Assembly (NCBI RefSeq): GCF_002944315.1
Contig: NZ_CP024311.1
Location: forward strand, 2,952,501-3,016,500
Direction of reading: 5' to 3'
DNA: 64,000 nt
DNA from: Rhizobium sp. NXC24
Lineage (GTDB): Bacteria > Pseudomonadota > Alphaproteobacteria > Rhizobiales > Rhizobiaceae
The stretch's first letter is position 1. Every line of letters starts with the position of its first letter. Under the pieces are notes generated by a model. The model saw only the letters and a list, made by a program, of their open reading frames with translations, was not told where the DNA came from and did not search any database. The position numbers and the translations under genes were made by a program. Of this stretch, positions 45,511-55,552 are shown in pieces.

Positions 45511-46371
45511 CTATATTCCATGGCCGTATCGATGCGGCTCCACATGGTCGGGCGCCGTTTCTTGTCCCTCCTCGACCGACCGGCGTTGCCAGACATGGTT
45601 CAGCCATTCGCTTTCATGAACGACACGATTGCGGCCAAGCGCCTTGGCGAGATACAGCGCCTTGTCCGCGGCGGCATAGACGAGTTCCTTCTTGCGCTCG
45701 CCCCACATATCCGCAATCCCTGCGGAAATAGTGATCTTCACTGCGCCGCCTTCGACGGCGATGGCGTGATCGGCAATCCGCGTTTTCACGCCCTCGATGC
45801 GGGCGATGCGTTCGGCCATGTCGCGGCCATGGACGATGGCGCCAAACTCCTCGCCGCCGAGGCGGGCAATCACATCCCTGCCCTTGAAGATGCCAGAAAA
45901 GATTTGCGACACGGCGATGATGACGGCATCGCCCGAAGCATGCCCGTAGCGGTCATTGATCGTCTTGAATCGATCGACATCGAAGATCACCAGCGAGGCA
46001 TCGTCTTTCGCCTCCTCCAGCGCATCGGTAAAAGCGCGACGGTTCAGCAATCCCGACAACATGTCGGTTCGGCTCAGCCGTTCGAATTCGGCGCGTGAGA
46101 CCGCGAGCTTGTGAATGGCATAGCCGGCCAGCAGCGCCAATACGCCGGAGACCGTTCCGCCGATGAGCCAGGCGAGCAGCAGGCAGAGGCGGATCGCCTC
46201 CAGTATCGGCAACGGCAACAGGCCAAGCCATTCGACGACTGGCAGCATCACGAGAATGATGGCGACGGACAGGATGACCGCTAGAAAACTCATCTTTAGC
46301 GCGAAAATATATATCGTGCGACGCTGCTGGAAATTACCGAGTTCGGCCTGCAGCGAAATCCACCGTTTCAT
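45511..46371 (-). CDS. membrane-anchored diguanylate cyclase (GGDEF)
   Basis: A 286-residue protein with two N-terminal membrane segments (ILSVAIILVMLPVVEWLGL and LLLAWLIGGTVSGVLALLAG) and a C-terminal GGDEF domain (about 105-265) containing FDVDRFKTINDRYGH and the active-site variant GGEEF. It should make cyclic di-GMP. No RxxD-type inhibitory site is seen upstream of GGEEF. The ATG at 46371 has AAGG 8 bases upstream. It lies between ureC (with terminator) and ureE, so it breaks the urease genes into two units. Confidence 0.88.
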   Translation of the reverse strand: MKRWISLQAELGNFQQRRTIYIFALKMSFLAVILSVAIILVMLPVVEWLGLLPLPILEAIRLCLLLAWLIGGTVSGVLALLAGYAIHKLAVSRAEFERLSRTDMLSGLLNRRAFTDALEEAKDDASLVIFDVDRFKTINDRYGHASGDAVIIAVSQIFSGIFKGRDVIARLGGEEFGAIVHGRDMAERIARIEGVKTRIADHAIAVEGGAVKITISAGIADMWGERKKELVYAAADKALYLAKALGRNRVVHESEWLNHVWQRRSVEEGQETAPDHVEPHRYGHGI

Positions 46372-46380
46372 GCGAATCAC

Positions 46381-46587
46381 CTTCCTCAGCCCATCAATTC
46401 GATGATTTGAGATAGGGGCGAACGCTCTTCCAGGTCTTTAACGCGATCGTTAAAATGCTGGACATTTCTCAACTTATGAACTGCTGAGATTTGGCATCAA
46501 ACTCACGCGTGCCCTTACGTGAGGTTGCGACGCGAACGAGCGCCGATACAAGTCTCTGATTATGCTGCAATAGTTTGGGGTCTTCAC
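46381..46587. other. intergenic region between the ureC terminator and the GGDEF gene
   Basis: No ORF or repeat of note. It probably holds the promoter for the GGDEF-ureEFG unit, but I cannot pick a clear pair of boxes. Confidence 0.4.
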
Positions 46588-46611
46588 GAAAAACCCCTGA
46601 AATCCAGGGGC
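46588..46611 (-). terminator. Rho-independent terminator of the ureDABC unit
   Basis: On the minus strand CCCCTG-GATTT-CAGGGG is followed by TTTTT (46593-46589), about 40 bases after ureC. Confidence 0.85.
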
Positions 46612-46649
46612 TCTCGTAATCCACAGGCGATGAAACGTCGCAGTTCCCG

Positions 46650-48362
46650 TTAAAACAGGAAATAACGTTGCGCCATCGGCAGCACCGTCGCCGGCTCGCA
46701 GGTCAGAAGCTCGCCATCGGCGCGCACTTCATAGGTCTCCGGATCCACTTCGATATGCGGCGTCAGGCTGTTGTGAACCATCGACGCCTTGGAAATCCCC
46801 CCGCGGGTATTCTTGACGGCAACAAGGCTCTTGGCGACGCCGAGCCTTCCGGCAAGTCCGGCGTCGAGCGAAGCCTGCGACACGAAAGTAACCGAGGAGT
46901 TTGTCAGGCTCTTGCCAAAAGAGGCAAACATCGGGCGGTAATGCACCGGCTGCGGCGTCGGGATGGAGGCGTTCGGATCGCCCATGGGAGCGGCTGCGAT
47001 CGAGCCGCCGAGCAGGACCATATCCGGCTTCACTCCGAAGAAGGCCGGGTTCCAGATCACCAGATCGGCGCGCTTGCCGGCTTCGATCGAGCCGATCTCA
47101 TGGCTGAGGCCATGGGCGATCGCCGGATTGATCGTGTATTTGGCGATATAGCGTTTGACGCGGAAATTGTCGTTGTCGCCGGTTTCCTGGGCAAGGCGGC
47201 CGCGCTGGCGCTTCATCTTGTCGGCGGTCTGCCAGGTTCGGATCGCCACTTCGCCGACGCGGCCCATGGCCTGGCTGTCGGACGAAATGATCGAGAAGGC
47301 ACCGATATCGTGAAGAATGTCTTCCGCCGCAATCGTCTCCTTGCGGATGCGGCTTTCGGCGAAAGCAATGTCTTCCGGGATCGACGGCGACAGGTGATGG
47401 CAGACCATCAACATGTCGAGATGCTCGGCAATCGTGTTAACCGTATAGGGACGCGTCGGATTGGTCGACGACGGTATGACATTCGACTGGCCGCAGATCT
47501 TGATGATGTCGGGCGCATGGCCGCCGCCTGCCCCTTCGGTATGAAACGCATGGATGGTACGGCCCTTGATGGCGCCGATCGTGTCTTCGACGAAGCCACT
47601 TTCGTTCAACGTATCCGTGTGGATCATCACCTGCACATCATATGCATCGGCGACCGTGAGGCAGCAGTCGATCGCGCCGGGCGTCGTCCCCCAATCCTCG
47701 TGCAGCTTCAACGAGGTGGCGCCGGCAAGCACCATCTCCTCGAGCGCGCCGGGCAGCGAGGCATTGCCCTTGCCGGCAAAGGCGAGGTTCATCGGAAAGG
47801 CGTCGGCAGCCTCGATCATGCGGGCAATATGCCATGGGCCGGGCGTGCAGGTGGTGGCGAGCGTTCCGTGCGCCGGTCCCGTGCCGCCGCCCAGCATGGT
47901 CGTCAGCCCGCTCATCAGCGCCTCTTCGATCTGCTGCGGGCAGATGAAGTGGATATGGCTGTCCATACCGCCAGCCGTGACGATCTTGCCCTCACCTGCG
48001 ATCGCCTCCGTGCCCGGACCCACGATGATGTTGACGCCCGGCTGCATGTCCGGATTGCCGGCCTTGCCGATCGCGACGATCCTGCCGTCCTTGAGGCCGA
48101 TATCAGCCTTAACGATCCCCCAGGTATCGACGATCAGCGCGTTGGTGATGACGGTGTCGACAGCACCGTTCGCCCGCGTCACCTGGCTCTGCCCCATGCC
48201 GTCACGAATGACCTTGCCGCCGCCGAACTTCACCTCCTCGCCATAGGTGGTGAAATCCTTCTCCACCTCGATGAAAAGTTCCGTATCGGCAAGCCGCACC
48301 TTATCGCCGGTGGTCGGCCCGAACATGTTGGCATAGGCCGCGCGGGAAATCTTATAGGGCAT
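46650..48362 (-). CDS. ureC: urease alpha subunit UreC
   Basis: A 570-residue catalytic subunit. The carbamylated-lysine region [15 protein letters not shown], nickel ligands in HIHFICPQQ and HTDTLNESG, and the flap with [13 protein letters not shown] are intact. It splits urea to ammonia and carbamate at a two-nickel site. It follows ureD, ureA, ureB and two extra genes on the same strand. Full length relative to the family. Confidence 0.97.
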   Translation of the reverse strand: MPYKISRAAYANMFGPTTGDKVRLADTELFIEVEKDFTTYGEEVKFGGGKVIRDGMGQSQVTRANGAVDTVITNALIVDTWGIVKADIGLKDGRIVAIGKAGNPDMQPGVNIIVGPGTEAIAGEGKIVTAGGMDSHIHFICPQQIEEALMSGLTTMLGGGTGPAHGTLATTCTPGPWHIARMIEAADAFPMNLAFAGKGNASLPGALEEMVLAGATSLKLHEDWGTTPGAIDCCLTVADAYDVQVMIHTDTLNESGFVEDTIGAIKGRTIHAFHTEGAGGGHAPDIIKICGQSNVIPSSTNPTRPYTVNTIAEHLDMLMVCHHLSPSIPEDIAFAESRIRKETIAAEDILHDIGAFSIISSDSQAMGRVGEVAIRTWQTADKMKRQRGRLAQETGDNDNFRVKRYIAKYTINPAIAHGLSHEIGSIEAGKRADLVIWNPAFFGVKPDMVLLGGSIAAAPMGDPNASIPTPQPVHYRPMFASFGKSLTNSSVTFVSQASLDAGLAGRLGVAKSLVAVKNTRGGISKASMVHNSLTPHIEVDPETYEVRADGELLTCEPATVLPMAQRYFLF

Positions 48363-48365
48363 AAA

Positions 48366-49010
48366 TCAGGCTCCTTGGGAGGAAAGAATGGGAGTCTTGT
48401 TGGCGATGCGCCTCAGGCGACCGAGGGAAATATAAAAGTCGACCAGCCGTTTCTCCGCCGCAAACGGATGGCCATCCCATCCGGTATGGCTGAAGCCGGT
48501 GATGGCGATGTCATCATCTGGATAGCGCAAAAGCAGATCGGCAATGACAACCATGCCGCTGCTCGGCACGATATAGGCACCCGGTTCGTGCGCCGCGAGC
48601 GCTTCATCGACGCTCTCATGAACCGATTGGTCGATAACCACATGACGTTTGCGTGTGGCATTACAGAAAGCGGTGAATTGATCCGTGTAGTCATCGCAGA
48701 AATCGTTGAGTTCCGGATGCGACAACGCCAGTGGCGCGCGTAGCGCAGCAAACTTGCGAGGGTCACGGACGCTCCAGATTTCCGACGCGGCGGCGATCGG
48801 CGGACTGTTGCGCCATTCGGCAGAACCGAGCATCGCTCGCGCCGGTCGGCCGGTGTTGCAGACCGCGACGATATCGGTGCGGCTGCCGCTCAACGCAACG
48901 GAACGGCAATCGTTGAAACGCACGACCAGATCGGCGGCGGCGATCTCTTTCGCCGCCGCTTCTGCGATCTCGCCGTTGCCGACGATCATGATCCTGCGTT
49001 TTGCGCTCAC
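48366..49010 (-). CDS. urease-operon protein with a GT29/sialyltransferase-like fold
   Basis: A 214-residue soluble protein that I recognise only by pattern. IMIVGNGEIAEAAAKEI with VVRFNDC resembles the L sialylmotif region of GT29 enzymes (VGNG...RFN), and IVPSSGMVVIADLLL followed by ITGFSHTGWDGH resembles the S motif region. It starts with GTG overlapping the LprI gene stop (GTGA) and ends 3 bases before ureC. Rhizobial relatives are often labelled urease operon accessory protein. A glycosyltransferase role, or a role in urease, is not shown. Confidence 0.7.
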   Translation of the reverse strand: MSAKRRIMIVGNGEIAEAAAKEIAAADLVVRFNDCRSVALSGSRTDIVAVCNTGRPARAMLGSAEWRNSPPIAAASEIWSVRDPRKFAALRAPLALSHPELNDFCDDYTDQFTAFCNATRKRHVVIDQSVHESVDEALAAHEPGAYIVPSSGMVVIADLLLRYPDDDIAITGFSHTGWDGHPFAAEKRLVDFYISLGRLRRIANKTPILSSQGA

Positions 49011-49444
49011 TGCGCACCCTCCGGCCCATCGGCCAGTGCCTTTAGCTCTTTGGTCCGCTGCTTCGTCAAGGTCGCCTTGCATCCGGAAACGAGCATGGGC
49101 TCCATAGAACCGCCTCTCGCCTCGAAGCCCTCCGCTTCGCATTGGCCATCGCGATAGTCGACCCAGGCGCGTTGCGCCTTGACCAATGCCTTTTCGGCGC
49201 CTTTTTGGTCGGCATCGAGATCGGCATCGGTGGCAACCATGGCCGCACGCGTCTTTTTGTATTGCTCGTTCAAAGCCTTGTCGGCCTTGTCGTAGTCGCG
49301 CTGCGAGCAGATGTTCATGTCCATCTGCGTCTCTGCATTATTGCAATCGACCTCCGGCTGGTCCGTATCGTTTTGCGCATGGGCCGAGCCGCACATCAAA
49401 ACCATCGCAACACATGCACCGGACGCAAGCATTCTCAAAGACAT
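49007..49444 (-). CDS. LprI-type (DUF1311) secreted protein
   Basis: A 145-residue protein with a signal peptide (MLASGACVAMVLMCGSAHA-QN) and the LprI pattern DCNNAETQMDMNICSQRDYDKADKALN with paired cysteines, then AQRAWVDYRDGQC. Relatives inhibit lysozyme or bind the cell wall in the periplasm. It is placed between ureB and the GT29-like gene and overlaps the latter by 4 bases. Its reason for being in a urease operon is unknown. Confidence 0.82.
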   Translation of the reverse strand: MSLRMLASGACVAMVLMCGSAHAQNDTDQPEVDCNNAETQMDMNICSQRDYDKADKALNEQYKKTRAAMVATDADLDADQKGAEKALVKAQRAWVDYRDGQCEAEGFEARGGSMEPMLVSGCKATLTKQRTKELKALADGPEGAQ

Positions 49445-49464
49445 ACCGCCTCTCCCCGTTAGCC

Positions 49465-49770
49465 TCAGAGTTTGCCCATGATCTGCTGGCGGAAGCCGTA
49501 GACCTCGCGCTTGCCGGAGAGCGGGATCAGCGTCACCGAGCGCGTCTGGCCCGGCTCGAAACGCACTGCGGTCCCTGCGGGGATATCGAGACGCATGCCC
49601 TTGGCTTTGTCGCGGTCAAAGGCAAGACCACCGTTCGTTTCGGCAAAATGATAGTGGCTGCCCACCTGCACCGGCCGGTCGCCGGTATTGGAGACCTCCA
49701 GCGTTATCGTCGGCGCGCCGGCGTTCAGTTCGATATCGCCGCTTGCGGCAAGAATTTCGCCTGGAATCAT
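49465..49770 (-). CDS. ureB: urease beta subunit UreB
   Basis: A 101-residue structural subunit. [36 protein letters not shown] and [24 protein letters not shown] are the family hallmarks. Separate small subunits ureA and ureB are usual in bacteria. It follows ureA by 20 bases. Confidence 0.95.
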   Translation of the reverse strand: MIPGEILAASGDIELNAGAPTITLEVSNTGDRPVQVGSHYHFAETNGGLAFDRDKAKGMRLDIPAGTAVRFEPGQTRSVTLIPLSGKREVYGFRQQIMGKL

Positions 49771-49790
49771 GGTTTTTCCTCTGCCGTCGT

Positions 49791-50093
49791 TCAGCGGATC
49801 GGCTCGTGCACGGTCACGAGCTTCGTTCCATCCGGAAACGTCGCCTCGACCTGTACGTCATGGATCATCTCGGCAATTCCCTCCATCACCTGCTCGCGGG
49901 TGATGACATGGGCGCCCGCTTCCATCAGTTCGGCGACCGGGCGGCCGTCGCGGGCACCTTCGACGACGAAGTCGGTGATCAGCGCGATGGCTTCCGGATG
50001 GTTGAGCTTGACGCCGCGCTCCAGCCGCCGCCGTGCCACCATTGCCGCCATGGAAATCAACAGCTTATCTTTTTCTCTCGGAGTGAGGTTCAT
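49791..50093 (-). CDS. ureA: urease gamma subunit UreA
   Basis: A 100-residue structural subunit with [21 protein letters not shown] and [20 protein letters not shown], full length. It follows ureD by about 30 bases. Confidence 0.96.
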   Translation of the reverse strand: MNLTPREKDKLLISMAAMVARRRLERGVKLNHPEAIALITDFVVEGARDGRPVAELMEAGAHVITREQVMEGIAEMIHDVQVEATFPDGTKLVTVHEPIR

Positions 50094-50124
50094 CGCCTAC
50101 CTATGTAATTGCTATTTGCTCGAA

Positions 50125-50946
50125 CTACAGATTCCAGACTTTCGGCACTGGCGTTCCGTTACGCAAGGCGGAAATGACCGGGATCAGGATTTTTCTAAGT
50201 GCGAAGCCGTCGGACGCCGCCAGCCGTACCACCAGCTTGTCGCGCCATTGGCTGGCACCGCCCATATGCTCCCCAACGAGCGGCCGCACCTTGGCGAGAT
50301 AGGTCTCCGCCAGCGGCCCGGCATAGAGCAGAGTCGCAAAGGCAACCTGGCCGCTCAGAACGGCATGTTCGGCCGTCAACGCTGCGACATCGCCATCGAG
50401 CCTCAGCTCCTCGGCATGGATCAACCGGTCGGCGCGGCGGATGCGCCAGCGGTCGCGAAACAGCCCCCGCACCATCGCCTCGCCCATCGCCTTGCGGCCC
50501 AGCAAAATTGCCTCGACGGCCAGAAATTCGGCGGTCTCGTCAAGATCGACATCGAGCCTGCGCGACAGCGAGGCGCGATCGAACAGAATGGTTTCCTGCG
50601 GCAACCAATCGACACGCGCGTCAGTATCGACCTTGATCGAAGTCACGACTTCAGCGGTGCCTGCGGATGCTTTATAGATTTTCTCGCAGGCCTGGGTGGT
50701 CACATCGATGCGTGTGCCGGGTCCCGCGACGATGCTCCAATCCATCCGGTCGCCGCCGGTCAACCCGCCGGCGGTGTTGATGATGACGGCTTCCATGGAA
50801 TTGTCGAACGTGTCAGGCAGGCGAATCTTCGCCGCACCTTCTTGGAAAAGTTCGGCAAGGCGCGTGCGCCCATCAAGCGCCTTGGCCGCCAGATGGCCGC
50901 GCCCGCGCGCCCTCTGCGGTCTTGTGCTCGCCGCTGCCATCGCCAT
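50125..50946 (-). CDS. ureD: urease accessory protein UreD
   Basis: A 273-residue scaffold protein. [17 protein letters not shown] and [15 protein letters not shown] are diagnostic of UreD/UreH, as is [15 protein letters not shown]. It binds apo-urease and recruits UreF and UreG. First gene of ureDABC. Confidence 0.94.
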   Translation of the reverse strand: MAMAAASTRPQRARGRGHLAAKALDGRTRLAELFQEGAAKIRLPDTFDNSMEAVIINTAGGLTGGDRMDWSIVAGPGTRIDVTTQACEKIYKASAGTAEVVTSIKVDTDARVDWLPQETILFDRASLSRRLDVDLDETAEFLAVEAILLGRKAMGEAMVRGLFRDRWRIRRADRLIHAEELRLDGDVAALTAEHAVLSGQVAFATLLYAGPLAETYLAKVRPLVGEHMGGASQWRDKLVVRLAASDGFALRKILIPVISALRNGTPVPKVWNL

Positions 50947-51145
50947 CCTGCCTCTGCGCTCCTCACATCATGCCATCGCCGGTCTTTGAAACCCGTCAAG
51001 GAGTAAAGGCAAGCAATTTCTGTGCCTTATGCAACGCCCTAGAACACCGGTCTGCTGCGGCTGGCATCCGCTGCATTTTTCGCCAGACGATGAAAAGAGT
51101 GGCAATGGCTGCGCTTCTACGGCGGTAAAGGCAGCGCCGACGGAA

Positions 51146-52117
51146 TCAAGCCACCCGATCCGGCGGCTCGCGCCCTTCGAAAAAAGCGGTGATATTGTCC
51201 ACCACCTTCATTCCCATGGCCGTGCGCGTCTCTTCGGTCGCGCTGCCAAGATGCGGCAGCAGCACGACATTCTCCATCGCCTTCAATTTCTCCGGCACAT
51301 TCGGCTCCGCTTCATAGACGTCGAGGCCGGCGCCACGGATGGTGCCTTGCTCCAGGGCTGAAATCAGCGCTGCCTCGTCGACGACATCGCCGCGGGCGGT
51401 GTTGATCAGGAAGGCGCCAGGCTTCATGGCGGCGAAACGGGCAGCATTCATCAGGTGACGGTTCTCGGCGCCGCCAGGGCAATGCAACGACACGAAATCG
51501 GAGGCTGCAAGCACATCCTCGATCGTCGGCAATTGCACCGCGCCGTACCGCGTTGCTTCCATCGGATCGACCGCAGAGCGATTATAGAAGACGACCTCCA
51601 TGCCGAAACCGAAATGACAGCGCTGCGCGAAAGCCTTGCCGATGCGGCCGAAACCGATGATGCCGACGGTTTTGCCGGTGACCTTCGTGCCGATCAAGTG
51701 CGTCGGCCGCCAGCCGCTCCATTCGCCGGCACGCAGCTCGCGTTCCCCTTCCCCGGCGCGGCGCGCCACGGACAGCAGCAGCAGAATGGCGATATCGGCG
51801 GTACAATCGGTCAGCACCCCCGGCGTGTTGGTGACGACGATGCCCTTGGCCTTGGCGGAAGCGACGTCGATATGATTGAAGCCCACGCCGAAATTGCCGA
51901 CGATTTTTGTCCTGATGGCATCGCCTTCGAAAAGCGCGGCCGGCAGTCTATCGGAAACGGTCGGCAGCACCGCATCATAAGATAGCAGGGCCTCGCGCAA
52001 CTGCCGGGCATCGAGCGCTATATCATCCGAATTGAACGTCGCTTCGAAGCGCTCGGAAAGTACGGCCTCCACCGCGGCCGGCCAGCGCCGGGTGACGAGA
52101 ATACGGGGTCTGGTCAT
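51146..52117 (-). CDS. D-isomer-specific 2-hydroxyacid dehydrogenase (glyoxylate/hydroxypyruvate reductase-like)
   Basis: A 323-residue NAD(P)-dependent dehydrogenase. NAD site GIIGFGRIGKAFAQRCHFG, catalytic arginine region LINTARGDVVDEAAL, and the catalytic histidine in LLPHLGSATEETR are present. It likely reduces glyoxylate or hydroxypyruvate. The ATG at 52117 has GGAGGAAG upstream. A single gene between urease and the amino-acid transporter. Confidence 0.9.
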   Translation of the reverse strand: MTRPRILVTRRWPAAVEAVLSERFEATFNSDDIALDARQLREALLSYDAVLPTVSDRLPAALFEGDAIRTKIVGNFGVGFNHIDVASAKAKGIVVTNTPGVLTDCTADIAILLLLSVARRAGEGERELRAGEWSGWRPTHLIGTKVTGKTVGIIGFGRIGKAFAQRCHFGFGMEVVFYNRSAVDPMEATRYGAVQLPTIEDVLAASDFVSLHCPGGAENRHLMNAARFAAMKPGAFLINTARGDVVDEAALISALEQGTIRGAGLDVYEAEPNVPEKLKAMENVVLLPHLGSATEETRTAMGMKVVDNITAFFEGREPPDRVA

Positions 52118-52203
52118 GCTGCATCTTCCTCCTGCCGAGATAGGCTCAGACTTAGAGCACGATCGCCGCAAAGGAAATGCTGTCATCACAGCTTGAATGC
52201 AAA

Positions 52204-52228
52204 GAAGCCCGGCCAATGACCGGGCTTC
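52204..52228 (-). terminator. hairpin terminator downstream of the bra/liv operon
   Basis: GAAGCCCGG (52220-52228 arm on the minus strand) pairs with CCGGGCTTC (52212-52204), followed by TTTGC; the T-run is short. Confidence 0.65.
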
Positions 52229-52268
52229 CAGATCGAACGCATCACCGGAAAGCCGGCGATGCAGATGC

Positions 52269-53390
52269 TTATTTTTCCATTTCGGCGTAGTTGTACTTGC
52301 CGTCGGAACCCTTCGACCACTTGTACATCACGTAGTCCGGACGGGTGATGTCGCCCTTTTCGTTGAAGCCGAGTTCGCCGATGGCGGTCTTGTACGGACC
52401 CTTTGCCTTCAGCGCGTCGGCAACGGCCATCGGGTCGTTGGAGCCGGCAGCCTTTGCGGCGTCGGCGATGACCTGCATGGCAGCATACGCATAGAGCGTG
52501 TAGCCTTCCGGCTCATAGCCCGCAGCGCGGAACTTGGCGACCAGATCCTTGGAAGCCGGGTTCTTGCGCGGATCCGGCGCGAAGGTCATCAGCGTGCCGT
52601 CAACGGCGTCGCCGGCGATCGAAGCCAGCTCGTTCGAGACGATACCGTCACCGGACATGAAGTGAGCCTTGACGCCCTGGTCGGCCATCTGGCGCATGAT
52701 CAGGCCGGCTTCGGTGTGCAGACCGCCGTAGTAGACGAAGTCGACACCAGCTTGCTTCATCTTGGCGATGAGGGCCGAATAGTCCTTGTCGCCGGGGGTG
52801 ATGCCTTCGTAGAGAACTTCCTTCACGCCGGCAGCGTTGAGGTTCTTCTTGGTTTCGTCGGCAAGGCCCTGGCCATAGGGGGTCTTGTCGTGAACGACGG
52901 CAACCTTGGCACCCTTGAAGTTGTCGGCGATGTACTTGCCGGCAACGGCACCCTGCTGGTCATCACGACCGCAGGTACGGAAGGTGTTCCACAGGCCACG
53001 TTCGGTGAATACCGGGTTGGTGGAAGCCGGGGTGATCTGAAGGATGCCGTTTTCGGCATAAACTTCCGAAGCCGGGATGGAAACGCCCGAGTTGAAGTGG
53101 CCGACAACGAACTTGACGCCGTCAGCGACGAACTTGTTGGCGACCGAAACGCCCTGCTTGGCGTCGGAAACGTCGTCGCCGAGTTCGAGCTTGATCTTTT
53201 CACCGTTGATGCCACCGGCAGCGTTGATGTCCGCTACGGCCTGCTCGGCACCCTTTTGGAGCTGAGAGCCGAACGCAGCATTTGCACCCGTCAGCGGGCC
53301 TGCAACGCCAACGATGATGTCAGCCTTCGCAACGCCGCTGAGCGCGATCATCGCCGACAGAGCCACGGCCGACAGAAGATACTTCTTCAT
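52269..53390 (-). CDS. branched-chain amino-acid binding protein (LivK/BraC-type)
   Basis: A 373-residue periplasmic protein with signal [20 protein letters not shown] and cleavage near [25 protein letters not shown] and [13 protein letters not shown] are standard for the Leu/Ile/Val class. It is the last gene of the transporter operon; the order H-M-G-F-small-K matches braDEFGC of Rhizobium leguminosarum, a broad amino-acid importer important in the nodule. The ATG at 53390 has GGGAG upstream. A 183-base gap precedes it, so a separate promoter is possible. Confidence 0.93.
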   Translation of the reverse strand: MKKYLLSAVALSAMIALSGVAKADIIVGVAGPLTGANAAFGSQLQKGAEQAVADINAAGGINGEKIKLELGDDVSDAKQGVSVANKFVADGVKFVVGHFNSGVSIPASEVYAENGILQITPASTNPVFTERGLWNTFRTCGRDDQQGAVAGKYIADNFKGAKVAVVHDKTPYGQGLADETKKNLNAAGVKEVLYEGITPGDKDYSALIAKMKQAGVDFVYYGGLHTEAGLIMRQMADQGVKAHFMSGDGIVSNELASIAGDAVDGTLMTFAPDPRKNPASKDLVAKFRAAGYEPEGYTLYAYAAMQVIADAAKAAGSNDPMAVADALKAKGPYKTAIGELGFNEKGDITRPDYVMYKWSKGSDGKYNYAEMEK

Positions 53391-53573
53391 ATTGTTACTC
53401 CCAATTTTTTGAGCGGGTTCCGTTTGAGTTGCCCTGCGCAATACCCACCAATCATCGCGCCGGTAAGCTTGTATTTCGAAGTAGGGAGGACAGGATCCCG
53501 AAAAATGTCGAGCGGTTTTCGGATAGGATCAAGCCCACCTTGTATTCAGACTGAGCCTAGTTTCGGCGCACTG

Positions 53574-53927
53574 TCAATTCTTCTTCTTCCACGAAAAGGC
53601 CGAGGTCTTTTCGTAGAGCCAGTAGTAGTTGTTCACCATCTGGTAGGTGCGGCGGTAGCGATAGCTGGCCGTCGAGAAGATGAGGAGAAGGACCACGTCG
53701 AGAATATAGTTGCCGAGGTCGAATACCGGGCCGTTGAACAGCGCGTGATGCAGGAATTGCAGCCCGAGGCCGATCAGGAAAGTATAGATGACCGCCAGCG
53801 GGTAGGAGTTCCAGTTGCTCGCCACGGCGCGGCCGGCGCGCCACGCCGTCCAGAAACCCAAAAGAACGATAACCACACGAATGACGAGGCGCCCGCCGGT
53901 ATCGCTTTCGAAGAAAAGTCCCTGCAT
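53574..53927 (-). CDS. DUF6867-type small membrane protein of the bra/liv operon
   Basis: A 117-residue protein with three hydrophobic segments (VIRVVIVLLGFWTAWRAG, LAVIYTFLIGLGLQFLHHAL, YILDVVLLLIFSTASY). It lies 24 bases after livF. Such a gene recurs in rhizobial bra operons; its function is not known. Possibly an accessory subunit. Confidence 0.75.
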   Translation of the reverse strand: MQGLFFESDTGGRLVIRVVIVLLGFWTAWRAGRAVASNWNSYPLAVIYTFLIGLGLQFLHHALFNGPVFDLGNYILDVVLLLIFSTASYRYRRTYQMVNNYYWLYEKTSAFSWKKKN

Positions 53928-53951
53928 ATCAAATTCTCCGCAAAACGAGGC

Positions 53952-54680
53952 TCAATGGTGGCCGCCTTCGAGATAGGCGGAGCGCACTTCCGGATTGGCA
54001 AGCAGTTCCTTGCCGGAGCCGCTCATCGTCACCCGGCCGTTGACCATGACATAGGCGCGGTCGGAGAGCTTCAGGGCCGCAAACGCGTTCTGCTCGACCA
54101 GGAAGACGGTGAGCCCCTGGCTCTTGTTCAGAACCTTGATGGCTTCGAAAATCCCCTTGACGATCAGCGGCGCAAGGCCAAGCGAGGGCTCGTCGAGCAG
54201 AAGCAGCTTCGGGCGGGCCATCAACGCGCGGCCGATCGACAGCATCTGCTGTTCGCCGCCCGACAGCGTACCGCCGCGCTGCGACTGACGTTCCTTCAGG
54301 CGCGGAAACAGGGTGAAGATCTTCTCGACGTCCTCATTGAAATATTTGAGTTTGTCGAGGCTTGCGCCCATTTGTAGGTTCTCGTAGACCGTCATGCGCG
54401 GGAAGATGCGCCGCCCTTCGGGCGACTGCGCAATACGCAGCCGGGCGATCTCGTGGGTCGGCATATGGGTAATGTCGCGGCCATCGAAGGTCACCGAACC
54501 ATTGCGGGCCTGCGGGCTGCCGCAGATCGTCATCATTAATGTCGACTTGCCGGCACCGTTGGCGCCGATCAGACTGACGATTTCGCCGCTGTTGACTTCG
54601 ACATTGACGCCGGCAAGGGCGCGGATATTGCCGTAATAGGTTTCGACGCCTTCAACTTTCAGAAGCGGTTGCCCCGTCAT
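53952..54680 (-). CDS. livF: branched-chain amino-acid ABC ATPase LivF
   Basis: A 242-residue ATPase: Walker A GANGAGKST, signature LSGGEQQMLSIGRALM and Walker B LLLLDEPSLGLAPL. It overlaps livG by 4 bases. Corresponds to BraG. Confidence 0.95.
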   Translation of the reverse strand: MTGQPLLKVEGVETYYGNIRALAGVNVEVNSGEIVSLIGANGAGKSTLMMTICGSPQARNGSVTFDGRDITHMPTHEIARLRIAQSPEGRRIFPRMTVYENLQMGASLDKLKYFNEDVEKIFTLFPRLKERQSQRGGTLSGGEQQMLSIGRALMARPKLLLLDEPSLGLAPLIVKGIFEAIKVLNKSQGLTVFLVEQNAFAALKLSDRAYVMVNGRVTMSGSGKELLANPEVRSAYLEGGHH

Positions 54681-55552
54681 CGCTGTTCGCCCTCTTGGAG
54701 GTGCTCGACTTCGGCAATCACCTCTTCCACTTCTTCATCTTCCACACCCAGATAGGCCGCGATCACCCTCGGATCGTTCTTGACCTCGTCCGGCGTACCA
54801 TCGGCAATCTTCTGCCCGTATTCGAGCACGACGACGTGGTCGGAGATTTCCATGACCACCGACATGTCGTGTTCGATCAGAAGGATCGACGTGTCGGCAT
54901 CCTTGCGGATGCTGCGCAGGAATTCGTTGAGCACCAGCGACTCGCGCGGGTTGAGACCGGCGGCCGGCTCGTCCAGGCACAGAAGCTCAGGCCCGGTGCA
55001 CATGGCGCGGGCGATTTCGAGACGGCGTTGCGCGCCGTAAGGAAGATCGCCGGCCGGGTCGTCGGCGCGATCGACGAGATCCGCCTTCTCCAGCCAGAAG
55101 CGCGCCAGTTCGATGGCATTCTTGGCCTCGGCGCGATATTTGCCGATGCCGAGCAGACCAAGCACGGTAAAGCCAGACGCGCGCATGAGCTTATTGTGTT
55201 GAGCAACCAGCAGGTTTTCAAGCACGGTCAGGCCCGAGAACAGGCGGATGTTCTGGAACGTGCGCGCCACCTTGGCTTCACGCGTGATCCGGAAATCCGG
55301 CAGCCGCTCCAGGAGGAATTGCTTGCCGCTTTTCTGGTTGAGCGTGATCATGCCCATCGTCGGCTTGTAGAAACCGGTGATGCAATTGAAGACGGTGGTC
55401 TTGCCGGCGCCGTTCGGGCCGATCAGCGCAGTGATATCGCCGCGCTTGGCCTCGAAGGAGAAGTCGTTGATCGCCATCAGGCCGCCGAACTTCATCGAAA
55501 GATGATCGACTTTCAGCAGGACGTCGTCGGGGGTTGTGGTCACAGCGTTCAT
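54677..55552 (-). CDS. livG: branched-chain amino-acid ABC ATPase LivG
   Basis: A 291-residue ATPase: Walker A GPNGAGKTT, signature DLPYGAQRRLEIARAM and Walker B LLCLDEPAAGLNP, the LivG variant. The C-terminal acidic tail (DEEVEEVIAEVEHLQEGE) is longer than usual. One base overlaps livM. Corresponds to BraF. Confidence 0.95.
   Translation of the reverse strand: MNAVTTTPDDVLLKVDHLSMKFGGLMAINDFSFEAKRGDITALIGPNGAGKTTVFNCITGFYKPTMGMITLNQKSGKQFLLERLPDFRITREAKVARTFQNIRLFSGLTVLENLLVAQHNKLMRASGFTVLGLLGIGKYRAEAKNAIELARFWLEKADLVDRADDPAGDLPYGAQRRLEIARAMCTGPELLCLDEPAAGLNPRESLVLNEFLRSIRKDADTSILLIEHDMSVVMEISDHVVVLEYGQKIADGTPDEVKNDPRVIAAYLGVEDEEVEEVIAEVEHLQEGEQR

Noticed and set aside
46668..48743. 691-codon plus-strand ORF opposite ureC
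   Set aside because: The ureC active site is complete on the other strand; this frame has no recognisable domain.
49186..51006. 606-codon plus-strand ORF across ureDAB
   Set aside because: It covers several true urease genes in antisense and changes character along its length.
52197..54377. 726-codon plus-strand ORF across the liv binding-protein and livF genes
   Set aside because: Antisense shadow; the minus-strand genes have signal peptide, Walker and signature motifs.
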